Below are positions 36,542-45,784 of a stretch of 64,000 bases of DNA, one piece after another. The notes under the pieces are model-generated. The model was not told where the DNA came from. It worked only from the letters and a program-made list of their open reading frames with translations, and did not search any database. Position numbers and translations under genes: made by a program. How positions within the stretch are numbered: position 1 is the stretch's first letter; every line of letters starts with the position of its first letter. This DNA comes from Pseudoalteromonas sp. MSK9-3 (GTDB lineage: Bacteria > Pseudomonadota > Gammaproteobacteria > Enterobacterales > Alteromonadaceae), in contig NZ_MIET01000022.1 in assembly GCF_003590335.1 (NCBI RefSeq), positions 95,388 to 159,387 of the forward strand, in the 5' to 3' direction.

Positions 36542-37480
36542 ATGAATATAATGCATAATATGTTAAATATAGATTTAAACTTACTCAAATTGTTTACTGT
36601 GCTTTATCAAAATGGTTCTGTAAGCGAAACTGCCGATGCACTCAATATCAGTCAATCAGCTTGCAGCCACGCACTGACTAGATTGAGGCATAAATTAGAT
36701 AACGACTTATTCATTCGTATCGACAATAAAATGATACCTACACAGTTTTCAGAGCAATTAGCAGCCAAAATATTACCTGCTATGGAACTGTTACAAGTAG
36801 GCTTACAACCGAGAGAGCAATTCAATCCTGATACTGATACAACCTATACTATTGCCGCAACCGACTATACAGCTTGGTGCCTAAAGCCCCTGATAGAATA
36901 TATGCACCAACACCATCCTCGCATTGCTATTCGCCTGATAACACTTGAGCAGCGTATTCCAGAAGAAAAATTAAAAACAGGCCAGATTGATTTTGCCTGC
37001 GGCTTTTCACATCAAGCTGAGCAATCTCAAAGTATATTTGGCTTAACTTGGCTCACTGATAGCTACGTCACACTTACGTCTAAGCAGCATCCATTAGCTT
37101 TTAAAACTGCACTCTCGATAGAAGACTTTATCAGCTACCAACACATATTAATTGCACCTTGGAACGAAGGGAGGGGAGTCGTTGATAAAGCATTGATTAA
37201 ACGTAAAGTGTTACGTGACATCGCCCTGACAACGCCATTTGGCTTAAGTGCACCTTTTATGCTGATCGATACACACTGGATCCTGACCTTACCACGAAAA
37301 TATGCACAATACGTTTCAGACAAGCTTGCTTTAAAGATACATCAACCGCCGATTACAATACCAGACTACAAACTCAAACTGTATTCACATAAAACTCGAC
37401 AACAAGATCCAAAAATAATTTGGTTCAGCGGTATATTACAGAAAATATTTAATACGACTTATTATGAAGAAGTGAACTAA
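36542..37480 (+). CDS. LysR-family regulator, NodD-like group
   Basis: A 312-residue LysR regulator. The HTH N-I-D-L-N-L-L-K-L-F-T-V-L-Y-Q-N-G-S-V-S-E-T-A-type start and S-Q-S-A-C-S-H-A-L recognition helix place it with the NodD/LeuO-like 'L-N-L-L' group. The effector-binding half runs from about 95 to 300. Upstream lies a divergent GNAT gene, and downstream (55 bp) the chalcone-isomerase-like gene that it may control. Confidence 0.92.
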   Translation: MNIMHNMLNIDLNLLKLFTVLYQNGSVSETADALNISQSACSHALTRLRHKLDNDLFIRIDNKMIPTQFSEQLAAKILPAMELLQVGLQPREQFNPDTDTTYTIAATDYTAWCLKPLIEYMHQHHPRIAIRLITLEQRIPEEKLKTGQIDFACGFSHQAEQSQSIFGLTWLTDSYVTLTSKQHPLAFKTALSIEDFISYQHILIAPWNEGRGVVDKALIKRKVLRDIALTTPFGLSAPFMLIDTHWILTLPRKYAQYVSDKLALKIHQPPITIPDYKLKLYSHKTRQQDPKIIWFSGILQKIFNTTYYEEVN

Positions 37481-37535
37481 CTTAGATAGTCTGTACGTAT
37501 GTTGTTATATAAACACAACATAAGGAGAAACCATC

Positions 37536-38057
37536 ATGAAGGTTATGGCGTTTATCATTTTATTATCGAGTCACATAGGTGCTGCACACGCAAACACAAT
37601 AGACAATTTAGTTAGCAACCCAGTAAAAGTTGGTGAAACAAGTCGCATGACATACCTTTTTTGGGATGTATATGATGCAACTTTATATGCGCCCAATGGT
37701 AACTACAGTGCTGATAGCCCTTTTGTACTGAAACTCGAATACTTACGGGATTTAGAGGGGGAAGATATCGCCCAACGATCTGTCGAAGAGATGCGAAAGC
37801 AGGGCTTTACTGATGAAATAAAGTTAGCCCTATGGCTTGCCAACATGAAACGTATATTCCCCAATGTAAACAACGGTACGCAATTACTCGGAGTCAGAAA
37901 TAAAGCGGGTGAAAGTGTTTTCTATAGCGAAAGTAAATTGCTAGGGAAAATTACCGATCCAAGTTTTACCAAACACTTTTTTGATATTTGGTTAAGCGAC
38001 AAAACATCAGAACCAGAAATGCGCAAAGAATTACTCGCCATACAGGATAAATCATGA
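37536..38057 (+). CDS. Exported chalcone isomerase-like protein
   Basis: A 173-residue protein with a signal peptide (about 1-19, ending A-H-A) and the chalcone isomerase-like fold pattern V-G-x-x-x-M-x-Y-L-F-W-D-V-Y-D-A-T-L-Y-A-P, L-E-Y-L-R-D-L-x-x-x-D-I-A and F-F-D-I-W-L-S near the end. Bacterial members have no proven isomerase activity. In other marine bacteria such genes lie with a DUF3833 lipoprotein and a cyclopropane fatty acid synthase operon tied to photo-oxidative stress; here only these two members are present. The next gene overlaps it by 4 bp. Confidence 0.85.
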   Translation: MKVMAFIILLSSHIGAAHANTIDNLVSNPVKVGETSRMTYLFWDVYDATLYAPNGNYSADSPFVLKLEYLRDLEGEDIAQRSVEEMRKQGFTDEIKLALWLANMKRIFPNVNNGTQLLGVRNKAGESVFYSESKLLGKITDPSFTKHFFDIWLSDKTSEPEMRKELLAIQDKS

Positions 38058-38626
38058 AAAACACATTATTCGCTATAGCTATATGTACCGCAGTGAGCGG
38101 TTGTGGCGTGACTATTCAAGGTGAAGCTTACAAAGACATCACGCCTTCGTTTGACCCATATGATTTTTTTAACGGCAATGTTAAAGCATGGGGTATTGTA
38201 CAAAACCGCTCAGGCGAACTGGTACAAAGATTTAAAGTAAATATTGCCGGCTCAGTTGATGCGAACAATGTACTGACATTAGATGAGACATTTAGCTATG
38301 GTTTAGGCGAGGGTGTAACATCAAGAGTATGGACGATAAACGAAACCGGAATTAACCAATACCGAGGCACTGCGCCCGATATACTCAATGAAGCCACAGG
38401 CACAGTGTATGGAAACGCCATGCAATGGAGCTATGATATGGAGCTACCTGTCGACGATACGACATATAACGTACATTTTGATGATTGGATGTGGGCCTTT
38501 GATGAAAATACCATTGTAAACCGCTCTTATATCCGCAAGTTCGGTATCACAATGGCAGAGGTTACAATTTTTATGCAAAAGCAAAATCAAAATCAAAATC
38601 AAAATCAATCATATTCGCCCAAATAA
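38054..38626 (+). CDS. DUF3833 lipoprotein
   Basis: A 190-residue lipoprotein (signal ending V-S-G-C, Cys17) with the DUF3833 pattern F-D-P-Y-D-F-F-N-G-N-V-K-A-W-G-I-V-Q and D-D-W-M-W. It overlaps the chalcone isomerase-like gene by 4 bp. Function unknown, probably in envelope lipid homeostasis by association. Its C-terminus is extended by an Asn-Gln run encoded by a hexanucleotide repeat. Confidence 0.9.
   Translation: MKNTLFAIAICTAVSGCGVTIQGEAYKDITPSFDPYDFFNGNVKAWGIVQNRSGELVQRFKVNIAGSVDANNVLTLDETFSYGLGEGVTSRVWTINETGINQYRGTAPDILNEATGTVYGNAMQWSYDMELPVDDTTYNVHFDDWMWAFDENTIVNRSYIRKFGITMAEVTIFMQKQNQNQNQNQSYSPK
38581..38610 (+). repeat. CAAAAT hexanucleotide microsatellite inside the DUF3833 gene
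   Basis: Five consecutive CAAAAT-type units encode alternating Gln-Asn near the C-terminus. Gain or loss of a unit keeps the frame and would only change the tail length. Confidence 0.85.
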
Positions 38627-38633
38627 TCCTATC

Positions 38634-39017
38634 TTATAATGAAAAGTGAGTATGTAATTCATGCTCCTTTTGTTCTCCCGCGCAAAAGTGGGCTGTGCCT
38701 GATATAGTTTTTAATTGCTCAGTGCCACTGCCTTCTATAATCGACAATGTTCCTTTAGCTTCTCCGCGTTCAAATAAACCCTCATGTAACAGCGAGATAC
38801 TCCCTTCACAGGCTTGATACTGGCCAGTGAAAACCTCAATACCCGTAAAAGTTGCAGACCCATTAGGTAAATAACACAAACTATAATGTGTTATAGAAGT
38901 TCCTTGTAACACACCAACATAGTGCTTTTTAATTACAGCACTTCGAATTGACGCTTGGGTGTTTTTACCCTTCATAACATCACTTTCTTGCCAGCTCTCA
39001 ATGGTAAACTTAGACAT
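38634..39017 (-). CDS. DUF3224 family protein
   Basis: A 127-residue protein with the DUF3224 pattern: E-S-W-Q-E, then H-Y-V-G-V-L-Q-G-T-S, then A-T-F-T-G-I-E-V-F-T-G and I-I-E-G-S-G-T-E-Q-L. This family has a small beta-barrel related to allene-oxide-cyclase folds, with unknown role. It is convergent with the DUF3833 gene (8 bp gap) and divergent from the AraC-type gene. Confidence 0.85.
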   Translation of the reverse strand: MSKFTIESWQESDVMKGKNTQASIRSAVIKKHYVGVLQGTSITHYSLCYLPNGSATFTGIEVFTGQYQACEGSISLLHEGLFERGEAKGTLSIIEGSGTEQLKTISGTAHFCAGEQKEHELHTHFSL

Positions 39018-39082
39018 CGCCTTTCCTTTCTTCGAATCAATATGACAAAATTACTTTATTCACAGCTCGGGGAATTGTATAA

Positions 39083-39871
39083 ATGCGACAAACTCATACT
39101 CATCTAGCCAATGCTTCCGGTGTATTTCACCCATCAAAAAATGCACAATATTACAATCTCAATATCTACCAACCAGCAGAACACCTTGATTCTATTATAG
39201 ACTGCTATTGGTTTGCTGATTGGGATCTACAGGGCACAACCACGCATATACAAAGAAATTTACCGAGCCCAAATATGCACTTGGTGTTTGACCATTTAAG
39301 CACCTATTACACCGGCGTAATGACCCAAGCATATGAAACACCTCTAGCAGGTGAGCACGCTATTATTGGTGTTAAATTTAAAGTTGGCGCACTCAATAGA
39401 TATTTACCATGCGACCACAACGCGCTAAAAAACCTTCATTTCATTAGTAACGGTGTACTATTACCTTTAAAGAAAGAGAAAAGTTTAGTACCTAAAAATC
39501 ACAAAGCCAGTATTTGCATATTAAATCAGTTATTTCATGACTTACCACCGGCCAGCTCACAAATTAAAAAAGTAAATCATGCATGGCAAACCTTATTAAA
39601 TAACCCAGAGATTGATACCGTGCAAAGCTGGGCCAATTTAGCCCAGTTGTCAGTGCGGACACTACAAAGATTATGTACAGCACATATTGGTTTAACACCA
39701 AAATGGCTGTTGCGAAAACAACGATGTATTTACGCGATAAAACTGCTGGATAATAAAGACTATGATATTTATGACGTGATTTTACATTTAAAGCTGAGTG
39801 ACCAAGCGCACCTTATTAAAGAGTTTAAAACTGTTCTGGGGCTGACCCCCCGACAATATCTAAACTTGTAA
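39083..39871 (+). CDS. AraC-family transcriptional regulator with N-terminal DUF6597-like domain
   Basis: A 262-residue regulator. The N-terminal part (about 20-125) has Y-Q-P-A-E-H-L-D-S-I-I-D-C-Y-W-F-A-D-W and I-I-G-V-K-F-K-V-G-A, the pattern of the AraC subgroup with a DUF6597-type sensor. The C-terminal double HTH (about 165-262) ends L-G-L-T-P-R-Q-Y. Being divergent, it may regulate the DUF3224 gene, 65 bp away. It is convergent with the receiver gene at 39885. Confidence 0.9.
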   Translation: MRQTHTHLANASGVFHPSKNAQYYNLNIYQPAEHLDSIIDCYWFADWDLQGTTTHIQRNLPSPNMHLVFDHLSTYYTGVMTQAYETPLAGEHAIIGVKFKVGALNRYLPCDHNALKNLHFISNGVLLPLKKEKSLVPKNHKASICILNQLFHDLPPASSQIKKVNHAWQTLLNNPEIDTVQSWANLAQLSVRTLQRLCTAHIGLTPKWLLRKQRCIYAIKLLDNKDYDIYDVILHLKLSDQAHLIKEFKTVLGLTPRQYLNL

Positions 39872-39884
39872 AGGGCCTTTACAC

Positions 39885-40253
39885 TTATTCAAGTAAATGT
39901 AACCTGGTAAGTTGCTTCTCTAAGGTGTTCATATTAAAAGGCTTAATAACAAACCCACTCACCTTTGCAAGCAGTGCTTGTTGTACTTTTTCTTTTTCAT
40001 TCTCGCCTGTCACCATAAGCAAAGGCGTTTTCGCAAGTATACGGTCTTGACGAATTGCTTGGAGTAGCTGTAAGCCATCAATTTTCGGCATATTCAAATC
40101 TGAGATAACTAAATCGTAAGGCCTGCTTTTTAATAACACCATCGCTTGATAACCATCAACCGCTTCATCAATATCATCAAACCCAACGTGTCGTAGCATA
40201 TTTATCATCACATGCCTCATAGAAGCCATATCATCAACAACGAGAATACGCAT
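39885..40253 (-). CDS. Single-domain response regulator (CheY-like)
   Basis: A 122-residue receiver with D-D at 7-8, phosphoacceptor Asp in V-I-S-D-L-N-M-P-K-I-D-G, Thr in M-V-T-G-E and Lys in I-K-P-F-N-M-N-T. It is a paralogue of the receiver at 26119 (shared R-H-V-M-I-N-M-L-R, D-L-N-M-P-K and T-L-E-K-Q-L). There is no output domain and no adjacent kinase, so its partner lies elsewhere. Confidence 0.93.
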   Translation of the reverse strand: MRILVVDDMASMRHVMINMLRHVGFDDIDEAVDGYQAMVLLKSRPYDLVISDLNMPKIDGLQLLQAIRQDRILAKTPLLMVTGENEKEKVQQALLAKVSGFVIKPFNMNTLEKQLTRLHLLE

Positions 40254-40444
40254 TGGGTCTCCTTACCTAAAAATATAAACTTGCAACAAGTGCTCGTAAA
40301 TAGTGAGTGTAGCTTATATCTAGCATCATGAAAGGCATCTGTGTAATTGAAATGAAATATACGATAAAGCGGTCTTGTATAAAGGAAGATTAAGAAGTGT
40401 CAACGCAAATAAGTCACGTAAAAACCCTATGGAGAATAACCAAA

Positions 40445-40684
40445 ATGAATTGTAGCCAACATGACTATATTGAAATTGCCTGCTTATACCATTACACCCT
40501 AAAAGTATGCACCAAAAAAGGCACAGAACATCATGGGATCGCTATCAATACGGTTTATAACGAAAAAAAGCAGCAATGTTTATGTATTAAAGATGCTGAG
40601 CGAAAACAACTGATTGAACTCAATACAATTGTTAACGTGGATGTTCTAACCCCAAACCCCTACTTTAGCCACTTAAGAATTTAG
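40445..40684 (+). CDS. rof: Rho-binding antiterminator Rof (YaeO-like)
   Basis: About 79 residues with the Rof pattern H-D-Y-I-E-I-A-C-L-Y-H-Y-x-L near the start and the small-barrel sequence G-I-A-I-N-T-V, Q-L-I-E-L-N-T-I. Rof binds Rho and blocks RNA entry, lowering termination. I chose the ATG at 40445 (GGAG at 40431) over an upstream in-frame start at 40397. Its last 12 bp overlap the convergent acetyltransferase gene. Confidence 0.85.
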   Translation: MNCSQHDYIEIACLYHYTLKVCTKKGTEHHGIAINTVYNEKKQQCLCIKDAERKQLIELNTIVNVDVLTPNPYFSHLRI

Positions 40685-41146
40685 TGGCAGCTCCATAAAT
40701 ACGCTTAATGGGTTCTCACGGTATAAACCAAAGCGTTCACATCGTGCAAAACCGAGGCTTTCATATAAATTGATTGCTTCTGACTGCTTATTACCCGTTT
40801 CCAAGCGCATCAATGGGATTTGTGCTTCACCAGCATAATGCAATAAGGTTTGCATAATACGTCTTGATAAACCTTTACCACGGTATGTAGGTTTTACATA
40901 TAAACGCTTTAGTTCACCATAAAGCGTATTGTCGAACTGTTTAACAATCGCACCACACGCCACAATACCATCTTCGTTCATAAGGCCAATAGCATGTACG
41001 TTTGGTTGTTTTAATTCTGTAAGCTCTAATGATTGAGCGCTAGCAACAGGGTAAAGGGAATGCATTAATCGATCTATTTCTGAGAATAATTCAATAACAT
41101 GGCTATCTTCAGGGTTTAAATCAACTAATTGCATATATTCACTCAA
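40673..41146 (-). CDS. GNAT acetyltransferase
   Basis: A 157-residue GNAT protein with L-K-R-L-Y-V-K-P-T-Y-R-G-K-G-L-S-R-R-I-M before the P-loop and L-E-T-G-N-K-Q-S-E-A-I-N-L-Y-E-S-L-G-F after it. The L-E-T-G-x-x-Q-x-E-A-I-x-L-Y pattern is common in the MarR-associated / YobR-type small-molecule acetyltransferases. Substrate unknown. It overlaps rof at its 3' end. Confidence 0.9.
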   Translation of the reverse strand: MSEYMQLVDLNPEDSHVIELFSEIDRLMHSLYPVASAQSLELTELKQPNVHAIGLMNEDGIVACGAIVKQFDNTLYGELKRLYVKPTYRGKGLSRRIMQTLLHYAGEAQIPLMRLETGNKQSEAINLYESLGFARCERFGLYRENPLSVFMELPLNS

Positions 41147-41291
41147 CTCAGTGTTTCTAGGAACATTCTAAATGTGGAGTCAAACTATACCGACATACAC
41201 ATGAGTAACAAGTAAAATACGTTTAAATTTGTAACCTTTTAATACGATAGCGAAAAGTTTGATATATTCATCATTTAAAACATAATCTTAA

Positions 41292-42341
41292 CTAAAGGAA
41301 GTAATTTTCCAGCGCCTGCTTAAGATACTTTTGCATGGATCCTCTGTGATATTTGCGGACATTATAGCTTTGTTCTAAATGAATAAAGCGTTTAGATGAA
41401 GCACTGGAGCTCGTTGAGCATATATTTGACGAGCCATTGGTATAGCGCGCTTGAACATTCCAAGTCCCTCCTAAACTTTTAGTGTCGTTCCCATAGACAC
41501 ACGCCGCTATTTTCCCCTCGTCTTCAACGACTCTGCGCAACGAGTGTAAAATGCTATGCTCTGCGTCAGCGGTGTTATAGTGCACACTTTCACTCAAATT
41601 TAGCATTAGATCGTTATCCACATCACACTGCGCTTGAAGTTTAGCAAGCGTTGTCTTGCCAAAGCCATGATATTGGATAAAGACAGAGGCATCATCAAAA
41701 TCACTCATATACTTGTGGGCTACATTAAAAAATGATTCTGTTTGATGCGCAACATCACTGGCCTCATAATGACCATTGGTACAGGTACTTAGAGCATGGC
41801 TGTTATCCCGACGGGTACCTGCTAACATCAGTAGCCTAGTTTGCGTGTATAAGAAAGCGTCAATTGCTTGGGTGCCCGTAAACGTATCTCTTTTAGGATG
41901 CGGCGCCTGTAATATGGCATTCAACCCAAGGGGGTTATACACATAGGTACCACCGCCTTTAAATTCGACACTGTGCAATGATGCACGTTCTTGTAATAAA
42001 TAATAGGTGGATTGTGTGTTGGTATCAAAGAATTGTGCAACAATATAGCCAATAGGAGTTGCTAGTTCTTGTGCAAGAGGAAAGTCTTGTGCAATAAATG
42101 CGTCAAATACCGCTTCAAACTGCTGCTGTTCTGTTGTGCTGGGTGCGACCCAGGTATTGTCTGCTTTTTTACCATAGTCAATCGCTTTGAGATGTTTAGC
42201 CAGTTCTCCCGACATAATCGTCGTCGCATAACTGGGAAAGCTCAGCAAAGTGACGAGCAGTAAAACCAGCGTAACCAATACCGTCACTGATAGTGTACTT
42301 CTTCCATAAGGCGTAAAAGAACAGGGTGAATACAAACTCAT
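41292..42341 (-). CDS. Secreted protein of unknown family, possible hydrolase
   Basis: A 349-residue protein with an N-terminal export segment (about 17-40, ending S-Y-A-T). The mature part has Y-V-Y-N-P-L-G-L, A-P-H-P-K-R-D-T-F-T-G, L-L-M-L-A-G-T-R-R-D-N-S-H, D-V-A-H-Q-T-E-S-F-F and I-Q-Y-H-G-F-G. The A-P-H-P-x-x-D and Q-Y-H-G-F-G motifs suggest metal-binding His residues as in periplasmic amidohydrolase or carboxypeptidase-like enzymes, but I recognise no family. It stands alone, with its start facing the chemoreceptor gene. Confidence 0.65.
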   Translation of the reverse strand: MSLYSPCSFTPYGRSTLSVTVLVTLVLLLVTLLSFPSYATTIMSGELAKHLKAIDYGKKADNTWVAPSTTEQQQFEAVFDAFIAQDFPLAQELATPIGYIVAQFFDTNTQSTYYLLQERASLHSVEFKGGGTYVYNPLGLNAILQAPHPKRDTFTGTQAIDAFLYTQTRLLMLAGTRRDNSHALSTCTNGHYEASDVAHQTESFFNVAHKYMSDFDDASVFIQYHGFGKTTLAKLQAQCDVDNDLMLNLSESVHYNTADAEHSILHSLRRVVEDEGKIAACVYGNDTKSLGGTWNVQARYTNGSSNICSTSSSASSKRFIHLEQSYNVRKYHRGSMQKYLKQALENYFL

Positions 42342-42830
42342 AGCATCTCCGAACGGTTAAATTAGCAATCAAAAAACGACATGTCGCAATTTTCCTGATC
42401 CGTGCGGCTTGCAAAACAATCCTTTGTATTAGTTTATAATTATTTAATATGTCAAAAGTTGTATTATTAGTATCAAAATAAACCCTATTGTTCTACAAAA
42501 AACAATAAAAATGACTTTTTAGTATTAGTTTTTATTTACCTTTTTTAGTTCCAGAAATGGTGATTATTCAGTGGTTTCATAAAGTTAGTGACTGGGCTGA
42601 CCAGTAAAGCGAGTAGTAGGATGTTTGCCATATTTTGGATAAATAATACGAGTACTGATCCAGGTAAGTGGTGTTATAAAGGACTAAAGGTAAAAGTCAT
42701 AAAGGCTGTACAAGTATGTTTCTGGTATTAAAAATGATCTTCAAATAAATATCCTGCTCGCGGTGGTGACGAAGTTTAAATGTTCGACTATCTTTTTGAT
42801 TAAATAACTCGTTTATCAACTAGGTAACTT
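42342..42830. other. Intergenic, 489 bp, divergent promoters
   Basis: AT-rich region between the divergent secreted-protein and chemoreceptor genes. I see no gene, terminator hairpin or repeat. A long 5' leader for either gene is possible. Confidence 0.5.
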
Positions 42831-45620
42831 ATGATTTTTACATCAAGGACTGACCGTCTAGCCAAAGCATCTATGCAATCCAAACTTAACCTATTTGAAC
42901 AACACCTTTCGACACTTGAAATATCGAGTAGTGGCAAGATATTACATGTTAGCCAACACTGTTTATCCCAAATTGGTTATCAATTAACTGAGTTAGTTGG
43001 ACAACCTCTCAATCGTATCTTTAAAGGCCTAGGTAACGCTACGATTGAAGCAAATACTGACTATAAAATCGACACCAAAAACAAACGTATTTTATGGGTT
43101 ACAGTTGACGTCATTGATCAAGCTGAAGGGTTAACTGAGGGCGCAAATACGCTTCTAACGTTATTCGATGTCAGTGAACATAAAGCACAAAATATGGATT
43201 ACTCTGGGCAAATCGCTGCGATCAGTAAATCACAAGCAATTATTGAGTTTGATTTAAATGGGGTTATTCTGTTCGCAAATGATAACTTTCTCAAGACTAT
43301 GGGTTATGAACGCCATGAGATTATTGGCCAGCATCATAGCATGTTTGCTGATGCTGAATACGCGGCAAGTGAGGAATATAAAGACTTTTGGCTCGCTCTA
43401 AAAAGAGGAGAGTTTAATTCTGGTGAATATAAACGAGTAGGTAAAAATGCCAAAGAAGTCTGGATCCAAGCAACCTATAACCCTATTTTTGACACCAATG
43501 ATCAACCTTTTAAAGTCGTCAAATACGCCTCCGATATTACCCAATCAAAAATACAAGCTGCCGACTATGAGGGCCAACTCGATGCAATAAGTAAGTCTTT
43601 GGCAGTCATAGAGTTTAATATGGATGGGACGATCATCTCAGCAAATGACAACTTTTTAAGCGTGATGGGTTACTCGCTCAATGAACTTGTCGGCAAACAT
43701 CATAGCCTATTTGCTGAACCGCACTATGCAGCCAGTGTAGAGTACCAAACGTTTTGGGCTAAATTAAATGCTGGAGAATTCAGCTCTGGTGAATACAAGC
43801 GCTTAGCAAAAGGCCACCGAGAAGTATGGATACACGCGTCGTATAATCCAATATTTGATATCAATGGCAACCCGGTGAAAGTAGTCAAGTACGCATCCGA
43901 TATCACAGAGCAAAAAAAGCAATCCACCAACTATGAAGGCCAGTTACAAGCCATTGGCAAATCACAAGCGGTCATTGAGTTTAATATGGACGGCACCATA
44001 CTCACAGCAAATGACAACTTTTTGCAAGTAATGGGTTACACGCTTGACGAAATCAAAGGGCAGCACCACCAGCTTTTTGCCGATGCACATTATGCGAATA
44101 GCCATGAGTACAAAGAATTTTGGCAAAAACTACAGCAAGGCAAGTTTCATTCTGGCGAATACCAGCGATTAGGTAAAGGTAATAAAGAGGTTTGGATCCA
44201 AGCGACTTATAACCCAATATTAGACCCAAGTGGTCGACCCGTTAAAGTAGTCAAATTTGCGACAGACATAACCGAGCAAAAACAACAAAGTGCAAATTAT
44301 GAAGGTCAGCTCAGTGCCATCAACAAATCTCAAGCGGTAATTGAGTTCAGTATGGATGGGATTATTTTACACGCCAATGATAACTTTTTAAACACGATGG
44401 GTTATCGCCTCGATGAAATCCAAGGGAAACACCATAGCTTATTTGCTGAACCCGGCTATGCGGCAAGTAATGAATATAATCAATTTTGGCACAAGCTCAA
44501 CTTAGGGCAATTTGATAGTGGTGAATATAAAAGACTGGGCAAAGGGGGTAAAGAAGTTTGGATCCAAGCCACATACAACCCAATTTTAGACAATAACGGA
44601 AACCCCTTTAAAGTCGTCAAATATGCCACTGACATTACACAACGCAAACTTGCCGTGCGCTGTATAAAAGAAGCCATTATCTCGCTCTCTGAAGGGCACC
44701 TGTCTCACAACATCGATAACGACCTTGGTGCTGAGTTTAATATTTTAAAAGAGGCAATGAATGGGCTGACGCGTAGTTTAAATAGTATGGTGCATGAAAT
44801 TACAGACACCTCTAACAATGTTTATCAAGGTTCACAGAGCATTGCAACAGACAGCGAAGAGCTCAGCAAGCGCATAGAGCGACAAGCCGCAAGCCTTGAG
44901 GAAACAGCTTCAACCATGGAAGAGTTAACTGCCACAGTAAAACAAAATGCCAAAAGTGCTGAAGACGTCTCTGTGCACGCAGATCAAGCAATGAGTAAAG
45001 CAGCGCAAGGTCAGCAAACGGTCTCCAATGCAGTCAATGCCATGTCGGATATTGAAGGATGTAGCAACCGTATTTCAGACATTATTGGTGTTATCAATGA
45101 AATTGCTTTTCAAACAAATCTACTTGCACTGAACGCATCTGTTGAAGCCGCAAGAGCAGGGGAGGCGGGTAGGGGCTTCGCTGTGGTGGCAAGTGAGGTG
45201 CGCAATCTTGCGCAGCGTAGCGCATCTGCTGCCAAAGAAATCAAACATTTAATCGAGGACAGTAGCTCAGCTGTAGCAAAAGGCAGTGAGCTCGTTGCCA
45301 CCTCTGGAGAGCGATTTACAGAACTCACTCAAGTTGTGCAAGAAGTAAACAGTATGATTATGGATATAACCCGTGCAGGACAAGAGCAGTCAGAAGGCGT
45401 TGCTGCGGTATCATCTACAGTCGCTCAGTTAGACAATTTAACGCAAAAGAATATGCAACTGGTAGAGCAATCTACTCAAGCAGGACAATTAATGCGGCAG
45501 CAAGCACAACATTTGTTGCAGCAAGTCTCGACCTTTAAAGTGAGTAGTACTCAAGAGTTACTGCTTGCACCTGAACCTCAAAAGATGTTTCAGCTAGTTG
45601 CAGGCACGAGCACACTATAG
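42831..45620 (+). CDS. Soluble chemoreceptor with tandem PAS domains
   Basis: A 929-residue methyl-accepting chemotaxis protein without membrane segments. A degenerate PAS (about 22-115) is followed by four near-identical PAS-PAC repeats starting at residues 124, 246, 368 and 490, each exactly 122 residues long and beginning Y-x-G-Q-x-x-A-I-x-K-S. A short HAMP-like linker (about 612-680) leads to the signalling hairpin, whose tip reads [16 protein letters not shown]. The lack of helices and Aer-like PAS sequence suggest a cytoplasmic sensor of redox state or a small ligand. No heme-binding residue is obvious. Confidence 0.93.
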   Translation: MIFTSRTDRLAKASMQSKLNLFEQHLSTLEISSSGKILHVSQHCLSQIGYQLTELVGQPLNRIFKGLGNATIEANTDYKIDTKNKRILWVTVDVIDQAEGLTEGANTLLTLFDVSEHKAQNMDYSGQIAAISKSQAIIEFDLNGVILFANDNFLKTMGYERHEIIGQHHSMFADAEYAASEEYKDFWLALKRGEFNSGEYKRVGKNAKEVWIQATYNPIFDTNDQPFKVVKYASDITQSKIQAADYEGQLDAISKSLAVIEFNMDGTIISANDNFLSVMGYSLNELVGKHHSLFAEPHYAASVEYQTFWAKLNAGEFSSGEYKRLAKGHREVWIHASYNPIFDINGNPVKVVKYASDITEQKKQSTNYEGQLQAIGKSQAVIEFNMDGTILTANDNFLQVMGYTLDEIKGQHHQLFADAHYANSHEYKEFWQKLQQGKFHSGEYQRLGKGNKEVWIQATYNPILDPSGRPVKVVKFATDITEQKQQSANYEGQLSAINKSQAVIEFSMDGIILHANDNFLNTMGYRLDEIQGKHHSLFAEPGYAASNEYNQFWHKLNLGQFDSGEYKRLGKGGKEVWIQATYNPILDNNGNPFKVVKYATDITQRKLAVRCIKEAIISLSEGHLSHNIDNDLGAEFNILKEAMNGLTRSLNSMVHEITDTSNNVYQGSQSIATDSEELSKRIERQAASLEETASTMEELTATVKQNAKSAEDVSVHADQAMSKAAQGQQTVSNAVNAMSDIEGCSNRISDIIGVINEIAFQTNLLALNASVEAARAGEAGRGFAVVASEVRNLAQRSASAAKEIKHLIEDSSSAVAKGSELVATSGERFTELTQVVQEVNSMIMDITRAGQEQSEGVAAVSSTVAQLDNLTQKNMQLVEQSTQAGQLMRQQAQHLLQQVSTFKVSSTQELLLAPEPQKMFQLVAGTSTL
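43200..44663 (+). repeat. Four 366-bp tandem repeats encoding PAS domains
   Basis: Repeat starts lie at 43200, 43566, 43932 and 44298, exactly 366 bp apart. Sequence is conserved at DNA level in stretches such as the repeated G-D-I/D-I-T region, so copies should recombine and may vary in number. Confidence 0.85.
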
Positions 45621-45625
45621 CTATC

Positions 45626-45651
45626 AGCCGCGCTTTTGCCAAAGCGCGGCT
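45626..45651 (+). terminator. Stem-loop after the chemoreceptor gene
   Basis: AGCCGCGCTTT and AAAGCGCGGCT form a perfect 11-bp stem with a 4-base loop, 5 bp after the stop. No long T run follows, so it may act with Rho or as a 3' stabiliser. Confidence 0.65.
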
Positions 45652-45784
45652 CCTCACACTATCAAGAAAAAACAAAAAACTCTAAATTTCACATAATATT
45701 TACAACAATACTTAATCCTGTATTCTGGTTCATGCTGACTTAACACGAAGCCAGCAACGTAACTTTTTCTACAAGGATTAGATC

